Assembly: GCF_014256275.1 (NCBI RefSeq)
Contig: NZ_JACCFE010000002.1
Span: forward strand, 5,932,001-5,996,000
Direction of reading: 5' to 3'
Source of the DNA: Rhodococcus sp. 4CII
GTDB lineage: Bacteria > Actinomycetota > Actinomycetes > Mycobacteriales > Mycobacteriaceae
Length of the DNA: 64,000 nucleotides
Shown: in pieces, positions 44,197 to 53,668 of the stretch
Position numbering within the stretch: the stretch's first letter is position 1
How the letters are laid out: the number at the start of each line of letters is the position of its first letter
Translations under genes and position numbers: made by a program
The notes under the pieces: generated by a model
Told to the model about the DNA's origin: nothing
The model's database searches: none
What the model saw: the letters and a program-made list of their open reading frames with translations, nothing else

Positions 44197-44979
44197 ATGG
44201 CCGAGATGGTCGAAACCCGGCGGGGACACCGCCCACACGCGGTCGCCCGCAGCCTGATGACGGCGTACGGAGCGGTCGTGTACGCCGCGTTCCTGGTCGT
44301 GTTCCTGTACGCGATCGGCTGGGTCGAGGGTCTCGTCGTGCCCCACACGATCAACGACGGTCCCGACGCCCCCGTCGCCGCTGCCGTGGTCGTCGACGTG
44401 GTGCTGCTGACGATCTTCGCGATGCAGCATTCGGTGATGGCCCGGCCCTGGTTCAAGAAACGCTGGACCAGGATCGTCCCGGAGCCGATGGAGCGGTCCA
44501 CCTACGTCTTGTTCGCGACGGCCGCGCTGGCGCTGCTGATGTGGCAATGGCGTCCGCTGCCCGACCAGATCTGGGACGTGGAGACGAACTGGGTCCGCGT
44601 CGCCCTGTATGCCGTCTCGCTCGGCGGATACGCCCTCGTGCTGGCCGCGACGTTCGCCATCGACCATTTCGACCTGTTCGGGCTCCGCCAGGTGCTGCGC
44701 AACCAGAGCGGGAAGTCGGCTCTGCCCAGCCACTTTCGGACACCGCTGCTGTACCGGGTGATCCGGCACCCGCTGTACGCCGGTTTCATCATCGCGTTCT
44801 GGGTGGCGCCGACGATGACGTGGGGCCGGTTGCTGTTCGCCGTCGGGACCACCGGCTTCATCCTGGTGGCGGTGCGCTTCGAGGAACATGACCTGGTCGA
44901 CACGTTCGGCGACGACTACCGCACCTACCGCAGGCGGGTGCCGATGCTCGTCCCGAGGGTCGGCTCGCGGGCGCGGTAG
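44197..44979 (+). CDS. mddA: Membrane methyltransferase, MddA-like
   Basis: The 260-aa protein has five or more membrane helices (LMTAYGAVVYAAFLVVFLYA, VAAAVVVDVVLLTIFAMQ, STYVLFATAALALLMWQW and others). The C-terminal motif LYRVIRHPLYAGFIIAFWVAP, followed by RFEEHDLVDTFGDDYRTYRR, is the ICMT/NnrU-type SAM-binding signature. Length and the early LYAIGWVEGLVVP segment fit MddA, which methylates methanethiol to dimethyl sulfide; NnrU-type alternatives remain possible. It converges with the SDR gene with a 1-bp gap. Confidence 0.68.
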   Translation: MAEMVETRRGHRPHAVARSLMTAYGAVVYAAFLVVFLYAIGWVEGLVVPHTINDGPDAPVAAAVVVDVVLLTIFAMQHSVMARPWFKKRWTRIVPEPMERSTYVLFATAALALLMWQWRPLPDQIWDVETNWVRVALYAVSLGGYALVLAATFAIDHFDLFGLRQVLRNQSGKSALPSHFRTPLLYRVIRHPLYAGFIIAFWVAPTMTWGRLLFAVGTTGFILVAVRFEEHDLVDTFGDDYRTYRRRVPMLVPRVGSRAR

Positions 44980-44980
44980 C

Positions 44981-45709
44981 TCACAGACCGCCGGCGACGG
45001 CGATGGTCGTGGCGGTGACGTAGGACGCCTGGTGGGACAGCGCCCACAGCACCGCCTCGGCAATCTCCTCCGGTTGCGCGACCCGGCCGAGTGGCACCCT
45101 GCCTGCCACTCGTCCGGGTCGTCCCGGGTCGGCCGCGGCGTGGATGTCGGTGTCCGTCGTGCCGGGGGCGACGCCGACGACCCGGATGTTCGCGCTCGCC
45201 CACTCCCTGCCGAGTCCGGTCGTCACACTGTCGACGGCGGCCTTCGACGCGGCATACCCGACGTATTCGCCCGCTGCCCCGGTTCCCGCCGCGACCGAAC
45301 TGAGGTTGACGACGACACCGGGGCGCCCCTCCCGGATCCAGTGCTCGGCCGCCGCGCGGGCGTAGTTCAGGGTGCCGAAGACGTTGACGTCGAACACTTC
45401 CCGCAGCGCCGCGTCCGAGGTGCTGAGGAATGTGCCGAGCGGGCCGGTGGTCCCCGCGTTGTTGACCACCGCGGTCAGCTGCCCGCGCTCGTCGGCCGCG
45501 CCCACCACCGCCGCGGCCAGGGCGGCATCGCGCACATCGGCCCGCACCGCGGTGGCCCGGACGCCGCACTGGTGCACGAGGTGTTGGGCGGCCTCCCCGT
45601 TCCGCTGGAAGGTGAACGTCACCTGATAGCCGCGATGGACGGCGAGGCGCACCACGGCGGCGCCGATGCCGCGCGATCCACCGGTGACGAGGATGTGTTC
45701 GGACACCAT
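44981..45709 (-). CDS. Short-chain dehydrogenase/reductase
   Basis: The 242-aa protein is a classical SDR: cofactor loop VTGGSRGIGAAVVRLA, NNAG motif in VVNNAGTTGPL, catalytic Ser in VVNLSSVAAGTG and YVGYAASKAAVD with the Tyr-x3-Lys pair. The Arg-rich stretch after strand 2 (TFQRNGEAA) suggests NADP(H). It resembles FabG/glucose-dehydrogenase-like reductases; the substrate is unknown. Confidence 0.92.
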   Translation of the reverse strand: MVSEHILVTGGSRGIGAAVVRLAVHRGYQVTFTFQRNGEAAQHLVHQCGVRATAVRADVRDAALAAAVVGAADERGQLTAVVNNAGTTGPLGTFLSTSDAALREVFDVNVFGTLNYARAAAEHWIREGRPGVVVNLSSVAAGTGAAGEYVGYAASKAAVDSVTTGLGREWASANIRVVGVAPGTTDTDIHAAADPGRPGRVAGRVPLGRVAQPEEIAEAVLWALSHQASYVTATTIAVAGGL

Positions 45710-45725
45710 ACGAGCGTATCCCGGA

Positions 45726-46214
45726 TCAGCGGTTCGGCCGCCCGAACGTGATGCTCGGCGCCGTCACGGTGATCGACGCGATCCGGACCGCGAGGCCGGG
45801 AGGCGACGGCGGTTCGGCGTCGATGATCGTGGGGTGATGGTCGACCTCGTCGGGTGACGGCCGGGCCGGCGCGAACACGCTGCGGACCACCCCGATCGGC
45901 GTGCGGGCGATCGCGTCGGCCGACTGCTGGATCTGTTCGAGCGTCCGGACCACCGTGTCGACATTCTCCGACTGCCGGGTGGTGCTCACCGCCTCGACCA
46001 CCGGCCGCATCGTCCGCAGCAGGAACACGACCTCCTCCATGAGTTCCTCGGTGAGCCGGAGGATGTGGAACGACGTCTTCGCCACCTCGATCGGCACGGT
46101 GACGGTGCACACGGCGATGCGGACGGGACGCTCGGCGGCGGCGGTTGCCCTCCGGTGCGCGTCCTCGACTATCGAGGCGACACGCGAGGGCACGAAGCGG
46201 GAAACGAATGTCAC
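45726..46214 (-). CDS. Hypothetical helical protein
   Basis: GTG 46214 lies 7 nt after GAGGGGG; 162 aa. The sequence has two long amphipathic helices (VASIVEDAHRRATAAAERPV and SENVDTVVRTLEQIQQSADA) and a Pro/Glu-rich tail ending in TVTAPSITFG. It has no signal peptide or clear membrane helix. I do not recognise the family. It lies between the SDR and LigB genes on the same strand. Confidence 0.65.
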   Translation of the reverse strand: MTFVSRFVPSRVASIVEDAHRRATAAAERPVRIAVCTVTVPIEVAKTSFHILRLTEELMEEVVFLLRTMRPVVEAVSTTRQSENVDTVVRTLEQIQQSADAIARTPIGVVRSVFAPARPSPDEVDHHPTIIDAEPPSPPGLAVRIASITVTAPSITFGRPNR

Positions 46215-46293
46215 TGGTCGACCCCCTCGCGGCACGGCGACTTGTTTTGCCGGGGAGGCTACCGTCCCGGCGCGCGCCGCGCAGGACGAGCAC

Positions 46294-47805
46294 TCACCCC
46301 GGCAGCAGGGCCCGCACGGCGTCGATGGTGTCGGCGTCGGCGGCGGTCTTGTCGGGGCGGTAACGCAGGACGCGCGCGAACCGCAGCGCGAGCCCGCCGG
46401 GGTAGCGGGAGCTCACCTGGACGCCGTCGAGTTCGATCTCCACGACCAGGTCAGGGTGCAGGTACACGGTGTAGTCGTCGCGGCTGCGTTCGTGGCGCGG
46501 GAATTCGTCCGTCTGCCATTGCAGCAGTGCGTCGGTGAGGCCCTTGAACGTCTTGCCCACCATGATCGGTGCCCCGCCGTCGGGGTCGCGCGCGCCGAGG
46601 TGCAGGTTGGACAGGAATCCGGTGCGCCGCCCGTACCCCCACTCGGCGCCGAGCACCACCAGGTCGAGGGTGTGCTCCGGTTTCACCTTCTGCCAGGCGC
46701 GGCCGCGTCGTCCCGCCGCGTACGGCGCGGTCAGCGACTTGACCATCACCCCCTCGTGCCCGGCGGCGAGGGCGTCGTCGAAATGGGTTGCGGCGCCCGC
46801 GCCGTCGGGGCGGATCAGTCCGGGGATGCGGTGTTGCGGGGCAACGCGTTCGAGGGCATCCAGTCGCTGTTCCAGCGGTGCGTCGAGGAGGTCGACGCCG
46901 TCGAGGTGCAGGCAGTCGAAGAAGTAGGGATGCAGCAGCAGATCGCGGGCGGACTCGGCGCCGAAGCGGCTCATCGTCTCCTGGAACGGTCGGGGGCGGC
47001 CACTGTCGGTGAGGGCCAGCGTCTCTCCGTCGAACACCGCCGACGTGCACGGCAGGTCGGCGACGAGGGCGACGAGTTCGGGCACGCTGCCGGTGATCTC
47101 GCGCAGGGTGCGGGTGAAGATGCGCACCTCGTCGCCGTTGCGGTGCACCTGGATCCGCGCCCCGTCGAGTTTGTATTCGACGCTGACGTCGCCGCCGAGT
47201 TCGGTCCACGCGTCGGCGAGCGATTCGGCGGGGGACGCCAGCATGGGCCGGACCGGACGGCCCACCTCCAGCCGGAACGCGGTGAGGGCGTCGACGCCGC
47301 CGTCGAACGCCGCGACCGCGGTCGCAGGGAGGCGACCCGACAGCATGAACGCCCGGCGCACCGGTTCGACGGGAAGGTCGGCGGCCGCGGCGATCGCGTC
47401 CGTCATCACCCCCTCGAGCGCGCCCTGGCGCAGGTCGCCGGTGAGCAGTCGCAGCAGGAAGTCCCGCTCGTCGGCGGTGGTGCGGGCGAACAGGTCCGCG
47501 AGCAGTTCGCGTCGGCGTGCGGCCGACCCGGACCCGGAGACCTCGGCGACAGCGGAGATGGTCCCGTCGACGTCGGACACGGTGACGGTCGGGACGTCGA
47601 CGGGGGCGGCGGGAATGTCCGCGACTGTCCGCCAGCCGATTCCGATCCGGCCCTGCCGAAGCTCCCCGGACAGCCACGCCACCACCGGTTCCACCTCGGC
47701 CGGCTCCAATCGGGTGAGCACCTCACGCAGAGCCCCGACCTTCACCTTGCGCGACCGGGTGGCCCCCACGTCCCGGGACGTCGCGACGATCTGCGAGAAC
47801 AGCAC
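46294..47805 (-). CDS. ligB: ATP-dependent DNA ligase, LigB-like
   Basis: The 503-aa protein has an N-terminal DNA-binding domain (MLFSQIVATSRDVGATRSR, LADLFARTTADERDFL) and a nucleotidyltransferase core with the adenylated Lys in EYKLDGARIQVHR, FDGETLAL (motif III), AGHEGVMVKSL (motif IV) and WQKVKPEH (motif V). An OB-fold domain closes it. Length and order match mycobacterial LigB, a nick-sealing ligase that is dispensable beside NAD-dependent LigA. There is no polymerase or nuclease domain of the LigD type. Confidence 0.92.
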   Translation of the reverse strand: MLFSQIVATSRDVGATRSRKVKVGALREVLTRLEPAEVEPVVAWLSGELRQGRIGIGWRTVADIPAAPVDVPTVTVSDVDGTISAVAEVSGSGSAARRRELLADLFARTTADERDFLLRLLTGDLRQGALEGVMTDAIAAAADLPVEPVRRAFMLSGRLPATAVAAFDGGVDALTAFRLEVGRPVRPMLASPAESLADAWTELGGDVSVEYKLDGARIQVHRNGDEVRIFTRTLREITGSVPELVALVADLPCTSAVFDGETLALTDSGRPRPFQETMSRFGAESARDLLLHPYFFDCLHLDGVDLLDAPLEQRLDALERVAPQHRIPGLIRPDGAGAATHFDDALAAGHEGVMVKSLTAPYAAGRRGRAWQKVKPEHTLDLVVLGAEWGYGRRTGFLSNLHLGARDPDGGAPIMVGKTFKGLTDALLQWQTDEFPRHERSRDDYTVYLHPDLVVEIELDGVQVSSRYPGGLALRFARVLRYRPDKTAADADTIDAVRALLPG

Positions 47806-47935
47806 ACCCCGACGGTAACCGGAACGTCCGGTGGGTGGTCAGAATCCGGCTGATCCGAATGCTGGGCCGGCCGGGCCGTCGTTTCTACGCCTTCTACGAT
47901 GAGCACGTCGCCGGCCGCTGAAGACGGTCACGGGA

Positions 47936-48696
47936 GTCAGCTGCGCCGTCAGCACCTATGCCTCCGCGGTCGACCCGCAGCAGTCGACCATCGCGTCCTC
48001 GATCGAGATCGCGAAGATCGCGGAGGCGAACAAGTTCGACGCACTGTTCGCCGCCGACCTGCTGAGGCGCTCATTCCCGATGGCGCCGGAGGTACGACGC
48101 AGCGTCGTCCCGTGCAGTTCCAGGCCGGTCACTCCGCGGCCGGCGTGGAACTCGGGGCCAGATTCGCGGAGGCGGTCATGAGTTCGTTCCACGCCACCTA
48201 CGGCGCGACCGAGGAGGAAGTGCGGCAGATGGTCCGGGAGCAGGAGGAGGCGACGGACCTCGACGCGGGCCGGATCCGGCTCGAGGACATGCTCGGCGGC
48301 GACATCGACCTGTCCGGACTGCCGCTCGACAAACCGATCCCGGCGGACGTCCTGCCCGACGTCCGGACGGTGAATCGCCGCCGCGGCCGGGTCGAGATCT
48401 TCAGCCGGCTCGCCGCGACCGCGCGGACGCTACGGGAGCTGATCATCGCGTCCAAGGACACCGGCCACTGGGCGGTCGCGGGAACACCGGAACAACTCGC
48501 CGGCGCCGTCCAGGAACGCTACGACGCGGGCGTCCTCGACGTCATCTCGCTCGGCGGGCTCGCCGAGGAACGAACCCGGGACTTCGTCGTCAGTGGGCTG
48601 CTGCCCGAACTGCGGCGCCGCGGGATCGTCGCCGCCGACTACGTCGGCGGCACGCTCCGGGACAATCTGGAATTGCCGCCGCTGCCGGCCCGCTAG
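47936..48696 (+). pseudogene. Decayed NtaA/SnaA/DszA-type FMN-dependent monooxygenase
   Basis: Two fragments of one gene are visible. The first (to about 48065, frame 2) reads IEIAKIAEANKFDALFAADL, the start of the family's TIM barrel. The second (about 48085-48696, frame 1) begins RPVQFQAGHSAAGVELGARF and runs through GHWAVAGTPEQLAGAVQERY to FVVSGLLPELRRRGIVAADY and a GTLRDNLELP tail. About 170 residues of the catalytic middle are missing and the frame changes at the junction. There is also no clear start. A frame starting at 47899 spans part of it but its first 70 residues are unlike the family. It cannot be active. Confidence 0.82.
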
Positions 48697-49475
48697 TTAT
48701 CCAGCGGCGTGCCGTCGACGACGATCCGCACGCGGTCCGGGTAGAACGACACGTGGTCGTCGATGCCCGACGCCTCCGCCGTGGTGAACGGGTAGAACCA
48801 GGCGGCGTCCTCGACCGGCGCGGAGCCGTCCGACCCGGTGAACGACAGATACGACGCCGTCCCCTTGTACGGGCAGGACGTCCGCGTGTCGGAGGCGGTG
48901 AAGAACTCGGACCGCACGTCGATGCGGGGAATGTAGTAGCGCACCGGCAGCGACGTCTCGAAGAGCAGTCGCGGGCGCACCGTGTCGGCGACCAGCGTGT
49001 CACCGACGAACACCTCGACGTGCCGGGACGACGGCAGCACGTCGACGCGGACATACGGGTCGCGGGCGTGGACGAACACCTGCTGATCCTCCTCGTACCA
49101 GGCGTCCATCTTGTGCCAGTAGAACGCGACGTACGGGCTGAGGTCGAGGGAGTCGTCCAGTTTCACGTCGTAACCCCACACGGACTGTGCGGCGCGACGG
49201 TTACCGACGACGAGATCCCAATACCGCGCCTTGCCCTTCCACGGGCACGTCGTGGTCGCGTCGACGGGCTCGAGGAGGTCGAACGCCACGTCGTCGCGGG
49301 GAATGTAATAGACGGGCAGGTGCCCCTTCTCGAACAGGTACACCGACCGGGTGGTGTCGGCGACCACCCGGCCGCCGAAGAACACCCGGATGCGTTTGTG
49401 GTTGGGTTCGATCGAGATGCGGCCGTTCTCCGCGAACTGCTGGGCAGCGGCGGCATGTGTGAGAGCTGTGGACAT
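48693..49475 (-). CDS. DUF427 tandem-domain protein
   Basis: The 260-aa protein contains two DUF427 domains: FFGGRVVADTTRSVYLFEKG with VYYIPRDDVAFDLLEP and TTCPWKGKARYW, then VFVGDTLVADTVRPRLLFET with YYIPRIDVRSEFF and TSCPYKGTASYL. Each has the conserved CP(W/Y)KG loop. The fold is small and beta-rich; the function is unknown. Its 3' end overlaps the end of the monooxygenase pseudogene by 4 bp. Confidence 0.93.
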   Translation of the reverse strand: MSTALTHAAAAQQFAENGRISIEPNHKRIRVFFGGRVVADTTRSVYLFEKGHLPVYYIPRDDVAFDLLEPVDATTTCPWKGKARYWDLVVGNRRAAQSVWGYDVKLDDSLDLSPYVAFYWHKMDAWYEEDQQVFVHARDPYVRVDVLPSSRHVEVFVGDTLVADTVRPRLLFETSLPVRYYIPRIDVRSEFFTASDTRTSCPYKGTASYLSFTGSDGSAPVEDAAWFYPFTTAEASGIDDHVSFYPDRVRIVVDGTPLDN

Positions 49476-49500
49476 CACTCCATGGTGGCACCTTCGGCGC

Positions 49501-49546
49501 CCCGTGCGCCTTTTTGGTAGTCAGGGCAACCGGAACGGCGCACGGG
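49501..49546. repeat. 46-nt palindromic element, copy 1
   Basis: Ten-base arms CCCGTGCGCC and GGCGCACGGG (49501-49510, 49537-49546) enclose a 26-nt centre with further partial pairing (TTTGGT with ACCGGA). It overlaps the last codons and stop of the DUF998 gene. The same arms and length recur at 53669-53714. It is likely a terminator or a dispersed intergenic repeat. Confidence 0.75.
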
Positions 49547-50180
49547 TGCGGAGCGCGGCGACACCGGCGGTCGCGACCCACACCGTGAAGGGGTAGAGGG
49601 CCAGGCGCTCGGTGATGCCGAACGGTGTGCCCGGAAGCAGGATCGCCGCCATGCCGAGAACCCCGAGGAGTCCGCAGAGACCGGTCCACACCGCGAAGGC
49701 GCGCCACCGCGGGTAGAGCGCAATCGCGACGACGATCATGGCGGCGTTGCGCGCGACGAAGGTCGGGGTCGCGACGATCTGGTGCAGGTGCGCGTCCACA
49801 TTGATCGGGATGAAACCCGTCAGGGCGGCGCTGACGGCGGCCACACCGAACAGAGCCAGGGCGGTGCGTCGGAGCCGTCCCGGTGGCAGGAATTCCCGCA
49901 GGCACACCGCCCCGACGAGGATGAGCACGCCCGTCAGCACGAACGCGCTGTTGATCACCGCGTGCAGCGGCGAGCAGAGCCGGACCGCGGCGGCCTGTGC
50001 CGCGGAACCGTCGCAACCCGTGACCCCCAGGTTGCTGACCGAATTGGTCCGCACCACGTACGGTCGCGGCCAGGCATTCGCGGTCACGGCCTCGGCGACG
50101 AAATACAGGGGGATCAGCACCCACGCTGCGGCGCCCACCCGCACAGTCGACAGTCGCTGCGCGGGCGAAGACGTTCTCAC
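49521..50180 (-). CDS. DUF998 integral membrane protein
   Basis: GTG 50180 lies 8 nt after GGAGGGG and gives 219 aa; the open frame extends upstream but lacks a ribosome site. Six membrane helices are predicted, among them VGAAAWVLIPLYFVAEAVTA, AVINSAFVLTGVLILVGAVC and LRRTALALFGVAAVSAALTG. NSVSNLG near the start of the lumenal loop and DAHLHQIVA are DUF998 features. Function unknown. The 3' end runs into the 46-nt palindrome. Confidence 0.85.
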   Translation of the reverse strand: MRTSSPAQRLSTVRVGAAAWVLIPLYFVAEAVTANAWPRPYVVRTNSVSNLGVTGCDGSAAQAAAVRLCSPLHAVINSAFVLTGVLILVGAVCLREFLPPGRLRRTALALFGVAAVSAALTGFIPINVDAHLHQIVATPTFVARNAAMIVVAIALYPRWRAFAVWTGLCGLLGVLGMAAILLPGTPFGITERLALYPFTVWVATAGVAALRTRAPFRLP

Positions 50181-50317
50181 GACGCTCACCCCTCCGTACC
50201 GTACCGGCTCACCGAGTGGATTGTTGACAATCCTCGGGGGCGGCTCGACGATGTAGCCATGGCCCCGTTGACGCGAATCCCGGTAGCTGACTCCGACGAG
50301 ACGGGACACCTCGACGC

Positions 50318-53236
50318 GTGGCTGCGCTGACACCTTCCGCCGTCGACCTGCGCGCCGAGCTCGGCGGGCAGGGCATCGACCTCGACACCGGATCGCGCCG
50401 ACGCGCCGAATACTCCTTCGACGCCTCCAATTACCGGGTGCCGCCGCTGGCCGTGGCCTTCCCGCGCAGCGCCGGCGACGTGGTGGCGATCGTCCGGGCC
50501 TGCACCGACCGGGGCATTCCCATCACCAGCCGCGGCGGCGGCACGTCGCTCGCGGGCAACGCGATCGGCAGGGGCGTGGTACTCGACTTCTCCCGGCACA
50601 TGAATCGGGTGCGGGCCGTCGACGCGTCCGCCCGCACGGCCGTCGTCGAACCCGGCATCGTCCTCACCGACCTGCAGAAGCAGGTGCAACTGGCGACGGA
50701 CGGCGCGTTCACGTTCGCGCCCGACCCGTCCAGCAAGTCCCGCGCCACCGTCGGCGGCGCGATCGGCAACGATGCCTGCGGCAACCACTCCGTCCGCTAC
50801 GGCCGCACGTCCGATCACGTCGTCGCGCTCGACCTGGTGACGGCGGACGGGCACCGGCTGACCGCCACCCGCGACGGGCTGTGGGCCACCGATCCGGACG
50901 ACGCGTCTGCGGTGAGCGAGGCCGAGCGGATCGCCGCCGGACTGGGCGCGCTGACCCAGGAGCACCTCGGCGACTTCCGGCTCGAACTCGGCCGGATCCC
51001 GCGTCAGGTATCGGGGTTCCACCTCGCGAACCTGCTGCCCGAGAACGGCTTCGACGTGGCCCGCGCCCTGGTGGGGAGCGAGGGGACGTGCGCGGTGATC
51101 GTCGCCGCGACCGTCGCGCTGGTTCCGGTGCCGCCTGCGGCGATGCTGCTGTGCCTGGGATACCGCGACCTGGTGGATGCGGCCCGGGACAACGCTCTGA
51201 TCCTCGAATGCTCTCCCGCCGCGATCGAGGGCATCGACTCGGCGATCGTCGACACCATGCGTCACCTCCGCGGCGCCGACTCCGTTGTCGGGCTGCCCGA
51301 CGGTGAGGCCTGGCTGTACGTCGACCTGGACGGTGACGACCTCGCCGAGGTGAAACGCCGCGGGGCCGAACTGGTCTCGAAGCTGCGGGCGGCCGGACGG
51401 CTCGTCGACTCGCGGGTGGTCGGCGACCCGGCGGAACGCGCGTCGCTGTGGCGGGTGCGCGAGGACGGCGCCGGACTGTCGGCCCGGCTCGTCGAGGGCG
51501 GCGAATCCTGGACGGGCTGGGAGGATTCCGCCGTCGCACCCGACCAGCTGGCCGACTACCTCGTCGACATCAAGGCGCTGCTCGCCGAATTCGGTCTCAC
51601 CGGCGTCATGTACGGGCACTTCGGCGCCGGCTGCATGCACATCCGCATCAACTTCGACCAGCGCACCGATGACGGCCGGGACGTGATGTCGCGGTTCATC
51701 CACCGCGCCGCCGAACTGTGCGTGCGGTTCGGGGGATCGATGTCGGGGGAGCACGGCGACGGTCGCGCACGGTCGGCGCTGCTGCCGATCATGTACACGC
51801 CCACCATGATGGCGGCGTTCGCGGCGTTCAAACGGCTGTGGGACCCGGCGGCCGTCCTGAACCCGGGAAGCATCGTCGACCCCGAACCGTTGCTCGGCAG
51901 TCTCGCCCTCGACGGGGTGAACCCGCGGGCATGGCAGACCAGCTTCGATCTCACCCCCACCAGCGACGTCCCGGTCGCACCATTCGTCCACGCCGTTCAG
52001 GGCTGCATCGGTGTAGGCCGCTGCCGGGCCTCGACGGGCGGCGTGATGTGCCCCAGCTTCCGGGCGACCGGCGACGAGAAGGACTCCACGCGCGGCCGGG
52101 CCCGCGCCCTGCAGGAGATGGTCCGCAACTCGCCGACCGTCGCGGACGGCTGGCGGTCCGAGGACGTCAAGGAATCCCTCGACCTGTGCCTGTCCTGCAA
52201 GGCGTGCTCCAGCGACTGCCCGGTGGGCGTCGACATGGCCACCTACAAGTCCGAATTCCTCGACCATCACTACCGTGGCCGGCGGCGTCCGCTGTCGCAC
52301 TACTCCCTCGGCTGGCTGCCGGTGTGGCTGAAGGTCGCCGAACGGTCCGCCCCGCTGGTGAACCGGCTCACCGCCGGCCGGCTCGCGAAGGTCGCGGCCA
52401 GGGTGGGCGGTCTCACCCCGCACCGGACGATGCCGGAGTTCGCGTCGCGCAAGCAGATTCGACGCGAGGTCGGGGAGACGTCGCAGAACGGCGCCGCGGA
52501 CGTCGTGGTGCTCGCCGACACGTTCACCCGCGGATTCCGGCCCGAGGTGGTCGGCGCCGCGTCGCGAGTGCTCGCCGAGGCGGGCCTGAGCTCGCAGTGC
52601 CGCAGCGACGTCTGCTGCGGGCTCACCTGGATCTCCACCGGACAGCTGAAGCAGGCGAAGAAGACCCTCACGCGGGCAGCGGAGATTCTCGACGACGGCA
52701 CCGACCGTCCCATCGTCGTCCTCGAACCCAGTTGCGCCGCCGCGTTCCGCAAGGACCTGCCCGAACTCGTCCATACCGTCGCCGCACGACGCGTCGCCGC
52801 CCGGATCCGGAGCTTCGCCGGCGCGATCCTCGAGCGCACCGAGGCCGGATGGACCCCGAGCGTGCCGCTGCCCGAAGACGTCACCGTGCAGACCCACTGC
52901 CACGAATACGCGGTGTTCGGTGCGGCCGGGCAGCGGAAGGCGCTGCAAGCGGTCGGGGTGCCGCGGGTGCGGGAGGCCACCGGATGCTGCGGCGTCGCAG
53001 GAAACTTCGGGTTCGAGGCCGACCACTACGAGCTCAGCATGCAGGTGGCGGAACAGGCACTCGCCCCCGCGCTGCGCGACAGTCCAGACGACGCAGTCGT
53101 GCTGACCGACGGATTCAGCTGCCACATGCAGGTGCGGCAACTCGACCCGGACCGATCGTCGCAACATCTCGCCCAGCTTCTCGACCCCGCACCACCCGCA
53201 TCACCGTCGAAACCCGAACACGAGAGCGGAGACTGA
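50318..53236 (+). CDS. FAD-linked oxidase with Fe-S and CCG domains (GlcD/GlpC-like fusion)
   Basis: The 972-aa protein has an N-terminal FAD-binding domain (RVPPLAVAFPRSAGDVVAIV, GGGTSLAGNAIGRGVVLDFS), a FAD-oxidase C domain (SMSGEHGDGRARSALLP, LWDPAAVLNPGSIV), a 4Fe-4S segment with LCLSCKACSSDCPVGVDM, and a C-terminal CCG domain (CCGLTW, CCGVAGNFGFE). This arrangement is found in YdiJ-like D-2-hydroxyacid dehydrogenases. The likely reaction is oxidation of a D-2-hydroxyacid with electrons passed to quinone or a carrier. GTG 50318 has only a weak ribosome site. The next gene starts 1 bp after its stop. Confidence 0.9.
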   Translation: MAALTPSAVDLRAELGGQGIDLDTGSRRRAEYSFDASNYRVPPLAVAFPRSAGDVVAIVRACTDRGIPITSRGGGTSLAGNAIGRGVVLDFSRHMNRVRAVDASARTAVVEPGIVLTDLQKQVQLATDGAFTFAPDPSSKSRATVGGAIGNDACGNHSVRYGRTSDHVVALDLVTADGHRLTATRDGLWATDPDDASAVSEAERIAAGLGALTQEHLGDFRLELGRIPRQVSGFHLANLLPENGFDVARALVGSEGTCAVIVAATVALVPVPPAAMLLCLGYRDLVDAARDNALILECSPAAIEGIDSAIVDTMRHLRGADSVVGLPDGEAWLYVDLDGDDLAEVKRRGAELVSKLRAAGRLVDSRVVGDPAERASLWRVREDGAGLSARLVEGGESWTGWEDSAVAPDQLADYLVDIKALLAEFGLTGVMYGHFGAGCMHIRINFDQRTDDGRDVMSRFIHRAAELCVRFGGSMSGEHGDGRARSALLPIMYTPTMMAAFAAFKRLWDPAAVLNPGSIVDPEPLLGSLALDGVNPRAWQTSFDLTPTSDVPVAPFVHAVQGCIGVGRCRASTGGVMCPSFRATGDEKDSTRGRARALQEMVRNSPTVADGWRSEDVKESLDLCLSCKACSSDCPVGVDMATYKSEFLDHHYRGRRRPLSHYSLGWLPVWLKVAERSAPLVNRLTAGRLAKVAARVGGLTPHRTMPEFASRKQIRREVGETSQNGAADVVVLADTFTRGFRPEVVGAASRVLAEAGLSSQCRSDVCCGLTWISTGQLKQAKKTLTRAAEILDDGTDRPIVVLEPSCAAAFRKDLPELVHTVAARRVAARIRSFAGAILERTEAGWTPSVPLPEDVTVQTHCHEYAVFGAAGQRKALQAVGVPRVREATGCCGVAGNFGFEADHYELSMQVAEQALAPALRDSPDDAVVLTDGFSCHMQVRQLDPDRSSQHLAQLLDPAPPASPSKPEHESGD

Positions 53237-53237
53237 C

Positions 53238-53666
53238 ATGTCGCAGTTGTCGATGACCCCCGAACAGCGCGAGAAGTTCCTCGCAGACGTGCACGTGGGG
53301 GTGATCGCCGTCGACCGCGACGGGCGGGCACCGCTCGCCGTGCCCATCTGGTACGGCTACGAACCCGGCGGCCAACCATACGTGTGGACCGGTCGTGGGT
53401 CGCTGAAGGAGCGGCTGATCCGCGCCGCCGGCCGCTTCAGCCTCGTCGCCCAGGACGAGAAGCCGCCGTACCGGTACGTGAGCGTCGAAGGTCCGGCGGA
53501 GTTCGACGAATCACCCACCGAGGACATCGTCCGCGGACTCGCCACCCGCTACCTGCCCGCCGACGAGGTCGACGGGTTCGTCGAGCAGGCGTACGACGAC
53601 AACGCGATCGTCATCCGCATGCGGCCGGAGCACTGGCTGAGCGTCGATTACGGCAAAGGCGCGTAG
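53238..53666 (+). CDS. PNPOx-fold flavin/F420-binding protein
   Basis: The 142-aa protein has the split-barrel pattern SMTPEQREKFLADVHVGVIA, PLAVPIWYGYEPGGQPYVWT and FSLVAQDEKPPYRYVSVEGP. This matches small pyridoxamine-phosphate-oxidase-like proteins of actinobacteria, many of which bind F420 or FMN. It is translated directly after the FAD/Fe-S dehydrogenase gene, so the two may act together. The 46-nt palindrome follows its stop. Confidence 0.88.
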   Translation: MSQLSMTPEQREKFLADVHVGVIAVDRDGRAPLAVPIWYGYEPGGQPYVWTGRGSLKERLIRAAGRFSLVAQDEKPPYRYVSVEGPAEFDESPTEDIVRGLATRYLPADEVDGFVEQAYDDNAIVIRMRPEHWLSVDYGKGA

Positions 53667-53668
53667 CA

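Noticed and set aside
40791..44891. A 1,366-codon open frame on the plus strand opposite the SWIM-SNF2 gene
   Set aside because: It is the antisense shadow of a GC-rich gene. It has no ribosome site, no domain, and Arg/Gly/Pro-rich composition; the minus-strand helicase has all its motifs.
50186..53167. A 993-codon minus-strand frame opposite the FAD/Fe-S dehydrogenase
   Set aside because: Antisense shadow; no domain and an unnatural His/Arg/Gly-rich composition.
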